Source: Gammaproteobacteria bacterium
GTDB taxonomy: Bacteria; Pseudomonadota; Gammaproteobacteria; GRL18
Direction: 5' to 3'
Assembly: GCA_030632625.1 (NCBI GenBank)
Contig: DAOVUK010000248.1
Location: forward strand, 1-5,654
DNA length: 5,654 nt
Shown here: piece by piece, positions 1-5,444 of the stretch
Numbering within the stretch: position 1 is the first letter of the stretch
How the letters are laid out: each line of letters starts with the position of its first letter
Notes under the pieces: model-generated
The model's input: only the letters and a program-made list of their open reading frames with translations
What the model was told of the DNA's origin: nothing
The model's database searches: none
Translations under genes and position numbers: made by a program

Positions 1-765
1 ATTTTCATCTTCGCCTAAATATTCCTGGCCCAGATTTAAGCCGCCGACAAATGCTTTCAAACCATCAACAATAAGAATTTTACGGTGATTCCGAAAATTA
101 ATATGTAAATACTTACTAACCCCCTTACGCTCATTAAACGAGGAGACATAAGCACCGGCATCACGCAGCTCCTGCAAATATCTGGATGATAAAGAAAATG
201 AACCCAGGCTATCATAGAGAAAATAAACCCGTACACCCTGTTGCATTTTCTGCGTCAGAAGCTGGCGAAAGGTTTCACCCACATGATCATTTTTTATAAT
301 ATAAAACTGCAATAAAACATAATCCTGTGCCTGTTCTATGGCTGAGAGCATGGCTTTATAGGTTTTTTCACCATTAATTAAAAGTTGAACTGAATTATGT
401 GAGGTAAAAGGAAGATGCTGCAGATTATTTATGGTACTGGTTACACCCTGCAGATCGTCGATATGGTTTACATGGTATTGCTCAATTTGCTGCAGGGCTT
501 TTCTGGCAGTGTCAATATCTTCCAGACGAGCCTGACGAAAACTCTCCATATAAGCATAAAATCGACTATTGCCAAAAATCAGGTAGAGCGGCAATATTAT
601 TGGCGGAATAATGATTAAACTGATTGCCCAGGCAATTGCTGCCTGTGACGTACGAGTATTCAAAACCGCATGAAAGGCATAATAAACCCCGACCATTTCC
701 AGCAGAAAATAAAGCGCGCCCAATACATAGAATGATTCTTCAAGCAGCTCAATTTGTTCCGGCAT
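1..765 (-). CDS. cls: Cardiolipin synthase (ClsA-type phospholipase D family), N-terminal 255 residues, partial at left edge
   Basis: Inner-membrane enzyme that joins two phosphatidylglycerol molecules into cardiolipin plus glycerol. Seen: the minus-strand frame opens at an ATG (765-763), stays open to the window edge and gives 255 residues. Two hydrophobic segments lie at about residues 12-33 and 42-64, the second ending in PLYLIFG, as in the PLD-nuclease N-terminal domain of Cls proteins. A linker follows, then the first catalytic half with HKD motif 1 in NHRKILIVDG (H227, K229, D234) followed by GGLNLG. In E. coli ClsA the equivalent histidine is near residue 224, so the spacing is standard. 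Family members are about 480 residues, so the second HKD motif and the C-terminus lie outside the window. A good ribosome site (AAGGAA, about 10 nt upstream) supports this start. It is divergent from mobA and shares a promoter region with it. Other PLD enzymes are possible, but the twin membrane segments favour Cls. Confidence 0.93.
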   Translation of the reverse strand, partial: MPEQIELLEESFYVLGALYFLLEMVGVYYAFHAVLNTRTSQAAIAWAISLIIIPPIILPLYLIFGNSRFYAYMESFRQARLEDIDTARKALQQIEQYHVNHIDDLQGVTSTINNLQHLPFTSHNSVQLLINGEKTYKAMLSAIEQAQDYVLLQFYIIKNDHVGETFRQLLTQKMQQGVRVYFLYDSLGSFSLSSRYLQELRDAGAYVSSFNERKGVSKYLHINFRNHRKILIVDGLKAFVGGLNLGQEYLGEDEN

Positions 766-803
766 TTAAAATATTTCCTTTTAACTTCTCAGCTTAATAT
801 AGA

Positions 804-812
804 ACTATAGCA
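804..812 (-). promoter_or_regulatory. Extended -10 promoter element for cls
   Basis: Read on the minus strand this is TGCTATAGT, an extended -10 (TGn plus TATAGT). Transcription would start near position 797, giving a leader of about 30 nt before the cls ATG at 765. The -35 region (about 827-832) does not resemble the consensus, which fits extended -10 promoters. The element is the left arm of an inverted repeat whose right arm is the mobA -10. Confidence 0.4.
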
Positions 813-823
813 TTTCTGCTATA
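806..823. repeat. Perfect 7-bp inverted repeat between cls and mobA
   Basis: TATAGCA (806-812) and TGCTATA (817-823) are exact reverse complements around a 4-nt spacer. The arms coincide with the extended -10 elements of the two divergent genes, so the symmetry may simply reflect two promoters placed back to back. It could also be an operator for a dimeric regulator, since the half-site centres are about one helical turn apart. It lies upstream of both predicted transcription starts, so it is unlikely to act as an RNA hairpin. Confidence 0.6.
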
Positions 824-825
824 AT
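817..825 (+). promoter_or_regulatory. Extended -10 promoter element for mobA
   Basis: TGCTATAAT is a perfect sigma-70 extended -10 (TGn followed by TATAAT). No good -35 box lies 16-18 bp upstream, which is tolerated when the TG extension is present. The predicted start of transcription is near 831-833, giving mobA a leader of roughly 50-70 nt depending on its start codon. Confidence 0.6.
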
Positions 826-899
826 TCATCTTTTTCGATCATTTAAACTTGGAATAATCAGTTGAAAGGCTCAATCTTTTGTATGCGTTTAATAATTCT

Positions 900-1487
900 A
901 TGCAGGTAAGCGCTCTTATTCTGGCGGGCGGACGTTCCAGCCGGATGAATGGCGCTGATAAAGGACTACTTAAATTACTCGACAAACCCATGATTGAGCA
1001 TGTGATTAACAGACTAAAACCACAGGTCGGGCAGATTTTAATCAGTGCCAACCGGCACCTTGAAGCCTATCAGCAATTTGGTTATGAGGTGCTGGTCGAT
1101 GACTATGATGATTACCGCGGCCCTCTGGCAGGAATGGCACGTGGACTTTCGCGCTGTGAAAGTGAACACTTACTCACCGTGCCTTGTGACGGGCCTCTTT
1201 TACCCCCTGATCTGGCGCAGAGAATGCTGGACTATGCGCTGCAGGAAAATGCTCAAGCGGTGCTGGCTTTTGATGGCAGGTACCGCCAGCCAACTTACAA
1301 TCTCATGCATAAGGATTTATTGCCGGCCTTGAGCCACTCTCTGGAAAACAATGAACATAAACTGGGAAAATGGCTAATGGATAATGGTGCTGTTAGTCTC
1401 AACTTTGCCGATCAAAAAACAGCCTTCCTGAATGTCAATACATCGGATGATCTGGATTTACTCAGTCAGCAACTGGGCCAGATTTAA
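900..1487 (+). CDS. mobA: Molybdenum cofactor guanylyltransferase MobA
   Basis: Cytoplasmic enzyme that transfers GMP from GTP to molybdopterin-bound molybdenum, making the guanine dinucleotide cofactor used by DMSO-reductase-family enzymes. Seen, numbering from ATG 900: nucleotide-binding signature LAGGRSSRMNGADKGL (residues 8-23), RGPLAG (73-78), Mg-binding PCDGP with D97, RQPTYN, and the C-terminal FLNVNTSDDL that matches the family's F-N-NT-DL ending. The length, 195 residues, is almost that of E. coli MobA (194). The start is uncertain: an in-frame TTG at 879 would add seven residues and has a better ribosome site (GAAAGG, 9 nt upstream), whereas ATG 900 has almost none. I prefer 900 because family members begin only a few residues before LAGG. 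The gene stands alone (no mobB follows) and meets the next gene tail-to-tail. Confidence 0.93.
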   Translation: MQVSALILAGGRSSRMNGADKGLLKLLDKPMIEHVINRLKPQVGQILISANRHLEAYQQFGYEVLVDDYDDYRGPLAGMARGLSRCESEHLLTVPCDGPLLPPDLAQRMLDYALQENAQAVLAFDGRYRQPTYNLMHKDLLPALSHSLENNEHKLGKWLMDNGAVSLNFADQKTAFLNVNTSDDLDLLSQQLGQI

Positions 1488-2413
1488 TCAACATCAAGAA
1501 CTTTCAGCATTTCCTCGGCAATAGTGACAATTTTTTTGTCTTTACTGATGTGACGGATTTTTTCAAATGCTGCAACTGACTGCTCAATCATGTCATCCAT
1601 GTAATTAACCACCTCAACAACTTCCTGCATACCACCCACCAGCTGTTTAAGTTCCGATGGCACATCTGGATCATTGAGCAGGTCATTGGTCGCGCTGGCT
1701 AAATCAGAGCGCATTTCATCAAAGCCGGCTAAGCCCGGAGCTTCTACAAAAAGCTCATGATCCGATTCAATGCGCTGCAGTTCATTTTCTAAACCGGCTT
1801 TAGCATTAAAAAGTGCCCCGTCAAATATTTCCTGCAGAATTTCATTAGTTTCCTCAAGATCAAAACTTTCCGGCTCAAAGTCATCACCCAGCCACTCCAG
1901 CAGCTCTGCGTGTTCTTCATCATCTTCAGGTGCTGCCAATTGCTCAAGCATGTGTGCATATCCCCAGGGACCGCCGCAGTCTTCAGGCGGGCAGGCCCGT
2001 TTACCTTTTATACAAGCAATAGGAAACTGATTTTTTTTGTGCGGCAGTATTTTTTCCAGAGTGATTTTGTGTTCCCAGCCATCGCCAAAATCATATTCAT
2101 ACTTAAGCCAGTCTTTTTCTTTTTTAAGTACTTCATTGAGCAGCACTGCCGACTCTTCAATTGTCTGACTGCCAAGGGAAGGCATAAATTCATCATCATA
2201 TGACTGACCATAAATAACACCCTCTCTATCTATAAATTGATGCATGTGACTATTAGTCCAGCCCATACTGATCTGCAGCACATCATGCAGAACATCCAGT
2301 GAAATACGGCTATCTACAATTAAACGCCGCCAGACTGGAGGCTTAATATGGGATAAAGCCACTTTAATCTGATAGCTCTGGCGCAGATGAACAATATTTG
2401 ACGATGAACTCAT
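1484..2413 (-). CDS. Plasmid pRiA4b ORF-3-like family protein with C-terminal extension, function unknown
   Basis: A 309-residue protein, probably cytoplasmic: I see no signal peptide or membrane segment. Residues 14-190 match the pRiA4b ORF-3-like family (Pfam family also named for the IS1096 passenger protein TnpR): YQIKVALSHIKPPVWRR (14-30), LHDVLQISMGW and HMHQF (42-60), YEYDFGDGWEH (105-115), then CIKGKRACPPEDCGGPWGY (134-152) with cysteines 134, 141 and 146, and WLGDDFEPESFD (174-185). Despite the family's history, nothing shows recombinase activity, and no insertion sequence surrounds it. Residues from about 191 onward form an acidic, helix-prone extension that I do not recognise. The start ATG has a modest GAGAA ribosome site 7 nt upstream. 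The gene is divergent from exbB and its last 4 bp overlap the end of mobA, leaving no room for a terminator. The family call is firm; any function is unknown. Confidence 0.85.
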   Translation of the reverse strand: MSSSSNIVHLRQSYQIKVALSHIKPPVWRRLIVDSRISLDVLHDVLQISMGWTNSHMHQFIDREGVIYGQSYDDEFMPSLGSQTIEESAVLLNEVLKKEKDWLKYEYDFGDGWEHKITLEKILPHKKNQFPIACIKGKRACPPEDCGGPWGYAHMLEQLAAPEDDEEHAELLEWLGDDFEPESFDLEETNEILQEIFDGALFNAKAGLENELQRIESDHELFVEAPGLAGFDEMRSDLASATNDLLNDPDVPSELKQLVGGMQEVVEVVNYMDDMIEQSVAAFEKIRHISKDKKIVTIAEEMLKVLDVD

Positions 2414-2445
2414 GCAGTAATTCTCTGTGGTTGCAAATAAATGTC

Positions 2446-2474
2446 ATTTTAGCACTTAACGACAAGCCGATGAA
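2446..2474 (-). promoter_or_regulatory. Likely promoter of the pRiA4b ORF-3-like gene
   Basis: On the minus strand an extended -10, TGCTAAAAT (2454-2446), lies 17 bp from a weak -35, TTCATC (2474-2469), measured from the -10 hexamer. Transcription would begin about 25 nt before the ATG at 2413. Two other TATAAT strings read on this strand (2492-2487 and 2529-2524) lack a usable -35 or TG extension; the exbB promoter must also lie somewhere in this AT-rich 168-bp gap, but I could not assign it. Confidence 0.4.
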
Positions 2475-2581
2475 TAAAAAAAGACTATTATAAATCAAGA
2501 CACAATTCTATATTTCAGGTAAGATTATAAAATTTAACCTTGTAAATTAAATGTGATGAACCCCATTTTCGACAGAATATT

Positions 2582-3253
2582 ATGATTGTGACAGATATAT
2601 TTGATAAAGGCGGCATTATTGTCTGGATTTTAGCCGCTTATTCCTTCATAGCCCTGACTATCTTATTTGAACGAACTTTACGCTTTATGTTTATGGGCAG
2701 ACCCGGCAGAAAGACCGAAAAGAAATTGCTTGAGGCGCTCAGGCAGCACCAGCCGGGAACCATTATAAATAAAATGCGCGGCCCGGAAGGTCGCCTGCTG
2801 CAAGGCATGCTGCAGGCATCCAAAGAAGGTGTCCATGATTTAAATCGTGTCGCCATTCGCCTGGGCAGCATTGAATTAAATAACCTGGAAAAAGGTTTCC
2901 GAACCCTGTCTTTTCTTGGTAACACCGCACCTTTACTGGGTCTTCTCGGTACTATTATCGGTATGATCAAAGCGTTTATGGTAATAGAGCAGGCCGGAGG
3001 GCAAGTTGATGCTCAGGCGCTTGCCGGTGGAATCTGGGAAGCCATGTTAACCACTGGAGTCGGCCTGGCAGTCGCTATTCCCATATTACTCCTGCTACAT
3101 CTACTTGAATCTACAGCAGATAAACGGGCTCACAGCATGCGCAATTATGCATCTTTGATGCTCGAATACCAGCCTAAAGTGTGCCGGGATTCAGACACTA
3201 CTGAAGATTCTGCAGCAACACATCACCGCAAAGGTGTCACCCATGCAGTTTGA
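2582..3253 (+). CDS. exbB: ExbB, MotA/TolQ/ExbB proton channel family subunit of the TonB motor
   Basis: Inner-membrane subunit that with ExbD converts proton motive force into movement of TonB. Seen: 223 residues with membrane segment 1 at about 10-28, a long cytoplasmic loop (about 29-108), and the family signature from 111 onward. In segment 2, GNTAPLLGLLGTIIGMIKAF (113-132) carries T124. In segment 3, GGIWEAMLTTGVGLAVAIP (149-167) carries E153 and T158. By position these match T148, E176 and T181 of E. coli ExbB, the residues lining the proton path. No periplasmic N-terminal extension is present, as in the shorter ExbB2-type proteins. TolQ is the main alternative, but the tonB gene two places downstream argues for ExbB. 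The ribosome site before ATG 2582 is poor. The last 11 bp overlap exbD, so the two are probably translationally coupled. Confidence 0.92.
   Translation: MIVTDIFDKGGIIVWILAAYSFIALTILFERTLRFMFMGRPGRKTEKKLLEALRQHQPGTIINKMRGPEGRLLQGMLQASKEGVHDLNRVAIRLGSIELNNLEKGFRTLSFLGNTAPLLGLLGTIIGMIKAFMVIEQAGGQVDAQALAGGIWEAMLTTGVGLAVAIPILLLLHLLESTADKRAHSMRNYASLMLEYQPKVCRDSDTTEDSAATHHRKGVTHAV
3231..3236 (+). promoter_or_regulatory. Ribosome binding site that sets the exbD start
   Basis: AAGGTG lies inside the end of exbB, 6 nt before ATG 3243. It overlaps an in-frame GTG at 3234 that would add three residues (MSP) but has no ribosome site of its own. This makes ATG 3243 the better start. Confidence 0.6.
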
Positions 3254-3674
3254 AGGTCGACGGCGTACCAGTCAGGTTCCCAATCTGACCCCGCTAATTG
3301 ACATTGTTTTTCTGTTATTGATTTTTTTTATGCTGACATCACATTTTGTTCGGGATGAAGTGCTGAACATAGATCTGCCAGAAGCAGACAGCGGAGAAGC
3401 GCTGGACCAGCCTGAACAGCTAGAAATAATCGTCACTGAAGCCGGTGAATATTCAATTAATAGTCAGACTGTCAGCCTGGAAGTTCTGGAAAATATACTG
3501 CAGGATGAGATTAAAGATCAGCAGGAAAAGGTGGTGCGGATCCGGGCAGACAAGAATGTTGATCTGGGTATTGCTATTGGTGCCTTTGATGCCGCCCGCA
3601 AAGCCGGTGCATCCGGTGTTGATATTGTCACTATCGAGCATGCTGTTACACCTCAGTCTTCAGTCGATAACTAA
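3243..3674 (+). CDS. exbD: ExbD, biopolymer transport protein of the TonB motor
   Basis: Inner-membrane partner of ExbB; a dimer sits in the ExbB pentamer and carries the protonatable aspartate. Seen, counting from ATG 3243 (143 residues): a short cytoplasmic N-terminus, then NLTPLIDIVFLLLIFFMLTS (14-33), one membrane helix with D20 matching the essential D25 of E. coli ExbD. A periplasmic domain follows, containing LEIIVTEAGEYSIN, VVRIRADKNVDLG and a C-terminal DIVTIEH. The length and domain order are typical. TolR is the alternative, but the tonB neighbour favours ExbD. It overlaps exbB by 11 bp and is followed by tonB after a single nucleotide, so all three are surely one transcript with coupled translation. 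Confidence 0.92.
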   Translation: MQFEGRRRTSQVPNLTPLIDIVFLLLIFFMLTSHFVRDEVLNIDLPEADSGEALDQPEQLEIIVTEAGEYSINSQTVSLEVLENILQDEIKDQQEKVVRIRADKNVDLGIAIGAFDAARKAGASGVDIVTIEHAVTPQSSVDN

Positions 3675-3675
3675 T

Positions 3676-4428
3676 ATGACCCGGACTTATCCATTCAGAC
3701 CGTCGTTACTGAATTCAGATCATTCTATCTGGTTTATTGCTATTGCATTATCTCTTTTAACCCATGCCGCTTTATTTTTGCAAAAAAACTTACAGCTTAA
3801 TGCAGTACCTTCTATGATTATTCAGAAAACCATCACCCATGTGCGTTTTGCAAATTTATCACCACCTCCGGTCACTGTAGTTGAGCCTGTAGTTGAAATA
3901 CCAAAACCTGAACCTGTCGTTATTCCTGAAAAAGTGCCGGAAAAAGTAGTAAAAAAAAAGCCTGAACCCATACCTAAGCCGAAACCCAAACCCAAACCGA
4001 AAAAGAAGCCAGCAAAAAAGCCGCCGGTCAAAGTAAAACAGACGCCGGTTAAACCACAACCAGTATCATTTACTGCAAAACCGCAGATCAATAAAGAGAT
4101 TAAAACATCTCCTATTGTATCTAAGCCCGATCAGCGCCTGATAGAACAGACCCGAAAGAGTTATTTTGCACTGCTGATGCGCCATATTGAAGTCCATAAA
4201 CACTATCCTCGAATCGCCCGTAAACGCAAAATTGAAGGTAAAATTCTGGTTACATTTACTCTGCTGGCTAATGGCAGTATTAATAATCTGCAGGTAAACG
4301 GCAAAAGGAGCATTCTGGAAAAAGCCACTGAGAATGCAGTTGATGGTGCGTTACCTATGCCGATCCCGCCCGGAGAGTTAGATTTACCTATGGATATTAA
4401 ATTTACTATGAATTATTTCTTAAAATAA
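3676..4428 (+). CDS. tonB: TonB energy-transducing protein
   Basis: Periplasm-spanning protein that links ExbB/ExbD to the TonB boxes of outer-membrane transporters. Seen: 250 residues from ATG 3676. One N-terminal membrane anchor lies at about 19-36 and includes S26 and H30 in an SxxxH spacing, as S16/H20 of E. coli TonB. A proline- and lysine-rich spacer runs from about 63 to 136, with PEPV and KPKPKPKPKKKP stretches. The C-terminal TonB domain covers about 165-250, with HYPRIARKRKIEG (176-188) and VTFTLLANGSI, and ends in FTMNYFLK. The frame is open upstream to 3445, but that part only shadows exbD; ATG 3676, 1 nt after the exbD stop, gives the normal anchor position. No clear ribosome site precedes it, which fits coupling to exbD. 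A nine-A run at codons 92-95 could slip. The lack of an adjacent receptor gene leaves the substrate unknown. Confidence 0.93.
   Translation: MTRTYPFRPSLLNSDHSIWFIAIALSLLTHAALFLQKNLQLNAVPSMIIQKTITHVRFANLSPPPVTVVEPVVEIPKPEPVVIPEKVPEKVVKKKPEPIPKPKPKPKPKKKPAKKPPVKVKQTPVKPQPVSFTAKPQINKEIKTSPIVSKPDQRLIEQTRKSYFALLMRHIEVHKHYPRIARKRKIEGKILVTFTLLANGSINNLQVNGKRSILEKATENAVDGALPMPIPPGELDLPMDIKFTMNYFLK
3951..3960 (+). repeat. Run of nine A then G in tonB (slippery heptamer A AAA AAG in frame)
   Basis: Nine consecutive A (3951-3959) followed by G sit at codons 92-95 of tonB. The zero frame reads A-AAA-AAG, the same heptamer that drives -1 frameshifting in dnaX. A -1 shift meets TGA at 3963-3965; loss of one A leads to TAA at 4034-4036. 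Either event would remove the C-terminal domain. Lys-rich coding alone can also explain the run. Confidence 0.7.
3979..4001 (+). repeat. Short tandem repeat of a CCNAAA unit (Lys-Pro codons) in tonB
   Basis: The six-base unit CCNAAA (coding Pro-Lys) recurs four times in phase from 3979 and builds the KPKPKPKPK part of the spacer (about residues 101-109). Such stretches extend TonB across the periplasm and tend to vary in copy number among relatives. Confidence 0.6.
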
Positions 4429-4479
4429 TTAAATTCAGTCTGGCTATTTGCATCAGAAAGCTTTATTTCCTTATCATTA

Positions 4480-4508
4480 TTAGCTATGGTTAGCAGTGAT
4501 GTTAAAAT
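4480..4508 (+). promoter_or_regulatory. Likely promoter of ppk2
   Basis: An extended -10, TGTTAAAAT (4500-4508), has a weak -35, TTAGCT (4480-4485), 17 bp before its hexamer. Transcription would start near 4515, about 30 nt before the ppk2 ATG. No terminator is visible between tonB and ppk2, so read-through from the tonB operon is also possible. Confidence 0.35.
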
Positions 4509-4545
4509 TTTGATGGCATTTTTAGTATGAACAGAAGGAATAACA

Positions 4546-5364
4546 ATGGCTAAAAAAGACGAACATAAGAAATCTAAGGTAAAAAAAATTAACAATAAGG
4601 TTTATGAAAAAGAACTGCTGAAACTTCAAACAGAACTGGTCAAGCTTCAGGAATGGGTAAAACGTGATGGTTTAAAGATTGTCGTTGTTTTTGAGGGTCG
4701 TGATGCGGCAGGCAAGGGCGGCGTGATAAAACGCATGACACAGCATCTGAGTCCTCGCATCTGTCGTGTCGCAGCCCTGCCGTCACCCACTGAAAGACAA
4801 AAAACCCAGTGGTATTTTCAACGCTACGTACCACATCTTCCTGCGGCAGGCGAAATTGTTTTATTTGATCGCAGCTGGTATAACCGCGCCGGTGTTGAAC
4901 GTGTTATGGGATTTTGTACCGATGACGAATACCGTGAATTTTTGCGTTCCTGCCCGGAATTTGAGCGCATGCTGGTTCGCTCCGGCATTATACTTATCAA
5001 GTACTGGTTTTCAGTTTCTGATGAAGAACAGGATAAGCGTTTTCACAGTCGTCTGGTTGAACCGTTAAAACGCTGGAAACTGAGTCCAATGGACTTACAA
5101 TCCCGTTCCCGCTGGGCTGAATATTCCAAAGCTAAAGATGAAATGTTTGCTCATACAGACATTAAACAGGCTCCCTGGTATGTAGTCAATTCTGACATAA
5201 AAAAACACGCCCGTCTGAATTGTATTTCTCATTTCCTCGACTTAATTCCCTATGAAGACGTCACCCCGGAGAAAATTAAACTGCCAAAACTTGAAGACGC
5301 CATAGGTTATGTCCGGCCGCCAATGTCTGATCAAACCTTTGTTCCGGAAATTTACCCGGAATAA
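4546..5364 (+). CDS. ppk2: Polyphosphate kinase 2 (PPK2), one-domain, probably class I (NDP-phosphorylating)
   Basis: Cytoplasmic P-loop kinase that uses inorganic polyphosphate to phosphorylate nucleoside diphosphates (ADP or GDP to the triphosphate) or, in reverse, makes polyphosphate. Seen: 272 residues, the usual size of one-domain PPK2. After a lysine-rich tail (1-18) come YEKELLKLQTELVKLQEWV (20-38), the Walker A loop FEGRDAAGKGG (49-59) with D53 and K57, QWYFQRYVPHLPAAGEIVLF (88-107), and the Walker B region DRSWYNRAGVERVMGF (108-123). A helical lid follows (about 160-190), then SRSRWAEYSKAKDEM. The sequence most resembles the P. aeruginosa-type class I enzymes, but class II (AMP) or class III activity cannot be excluded by eye. 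A good ribosome site, AGAAGGA, lies 6 nt before the ATG. The flanking genes give no hint of a special role, and no ppk1 or ppx is in view. Confidence 0.92.
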   Translation: MAKKDEHKKSKVKKINNKVYEKELLKLQTELVKLQEWVKRDGLKIVVVFEGRDAAGKGGVIKRMTQHLSPRICRVAALPSPTERQKTQWYFQRYVPHLPAAGEIVLFDRSWYNRAGVERVMGFCTDDEYREFLRSCPEFERMLVRSGIILIKYWFSVSDEEQDKRFHSRLVEPLKRWKLSPMDLQSRSRWAEYSKAKDEMFAHTDIKQAPWYVVNSDIKKHARLNCISHFLDLIPYEDVTPEKIKLPKLEDAIGYVRPPMSDQTFVPEIYPE

Positions 5365-5379
5365 TTCAGCATAACGATC

Positions 5380-5419
5380 AGTGCTGCTTCACCTGAAGTC
5401 ATTTCAGGTAAACAGCACT
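5380..5419. terminator. Two-tier stem-loop between convergent ppk2 and ubiD, probable terminator
   Basis: An outer 7-bp stem AGTGCTG/CAGCACT (5380-5386 with 5413-5419) encloses an inner 7-bp stem ACCTGAA/TTCAGGT (5391-5397 with 5403-5409) and a 5-nt loop; the internal bulge (4 versus 3 nt) can partly pair. It starts 15 bp after the ppk2 stop and 25 bp beyond the ubiD stop on the other strand. Neither strand has a T-tract after it, so it is not a classical intrinsic terminator. It could instead protect 3' ends of both messages or help Rho-dependent ending. Confidence 0.5.
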
Positions 5420-5444
5420 CAAGCCGCTATACCGACAGCGCCCT

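Noticed and set aside
415..618. Plus-strand open frame of 67 codons inside the cls region.
   Set aside because: It lies entirely opposite the conserved cls reading frame, has no similarity I recognise, and cls explains the sequence.
1484..2413. Possibility that the pRiA4b ORF-3-like gene marks an insertion sequence or integrated plasmid piece.
   Set aside because: No transposase, terminal inverted repeat or target duplication is visible, and the base composition matches the neighbours; the family name only reflects where it was first seen.
3445..3675. Upstream extension of the tonB frame to an ATG at 3445.
   Set aside because: That part overlaps the strongly conserved exbD in another frame and would put about 77 unrelated residues ahead of the TonB membrane anchor.
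3822..4091. Minus-strand open frame rich in glycine and phenylalanine opposite tonB, resembling a glycine-rich secreted protein.
   Set aside because: It is the antisense image of the Lys-Pro spacer of TonB; it lacks a ribosome site and independent support.
418..4293. CTGCAG occurs eleven times in the first 4.3 kb (for example 418, 448, 490, 1239, 1775, 1832, 2273, 2810, 3210, 3498, 4288) and not after, far above chance, suggesting an uptake or modification motif.
   Set aside because: Ten of the eleven are in-frame Leu-Gln codon pairs (CTG CAG) on whichever strand is coding; they follow from codon preference, and ppk2 merely uses other codons for its Leu-Gln pairs.
4429..4545. Possible intrinsic terminator after tonB.
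   Set aside because: Only short AT palindromes (AAAGCTTT, AAAATTTT) are present, with no GC-rich stem followed by a T-tract.
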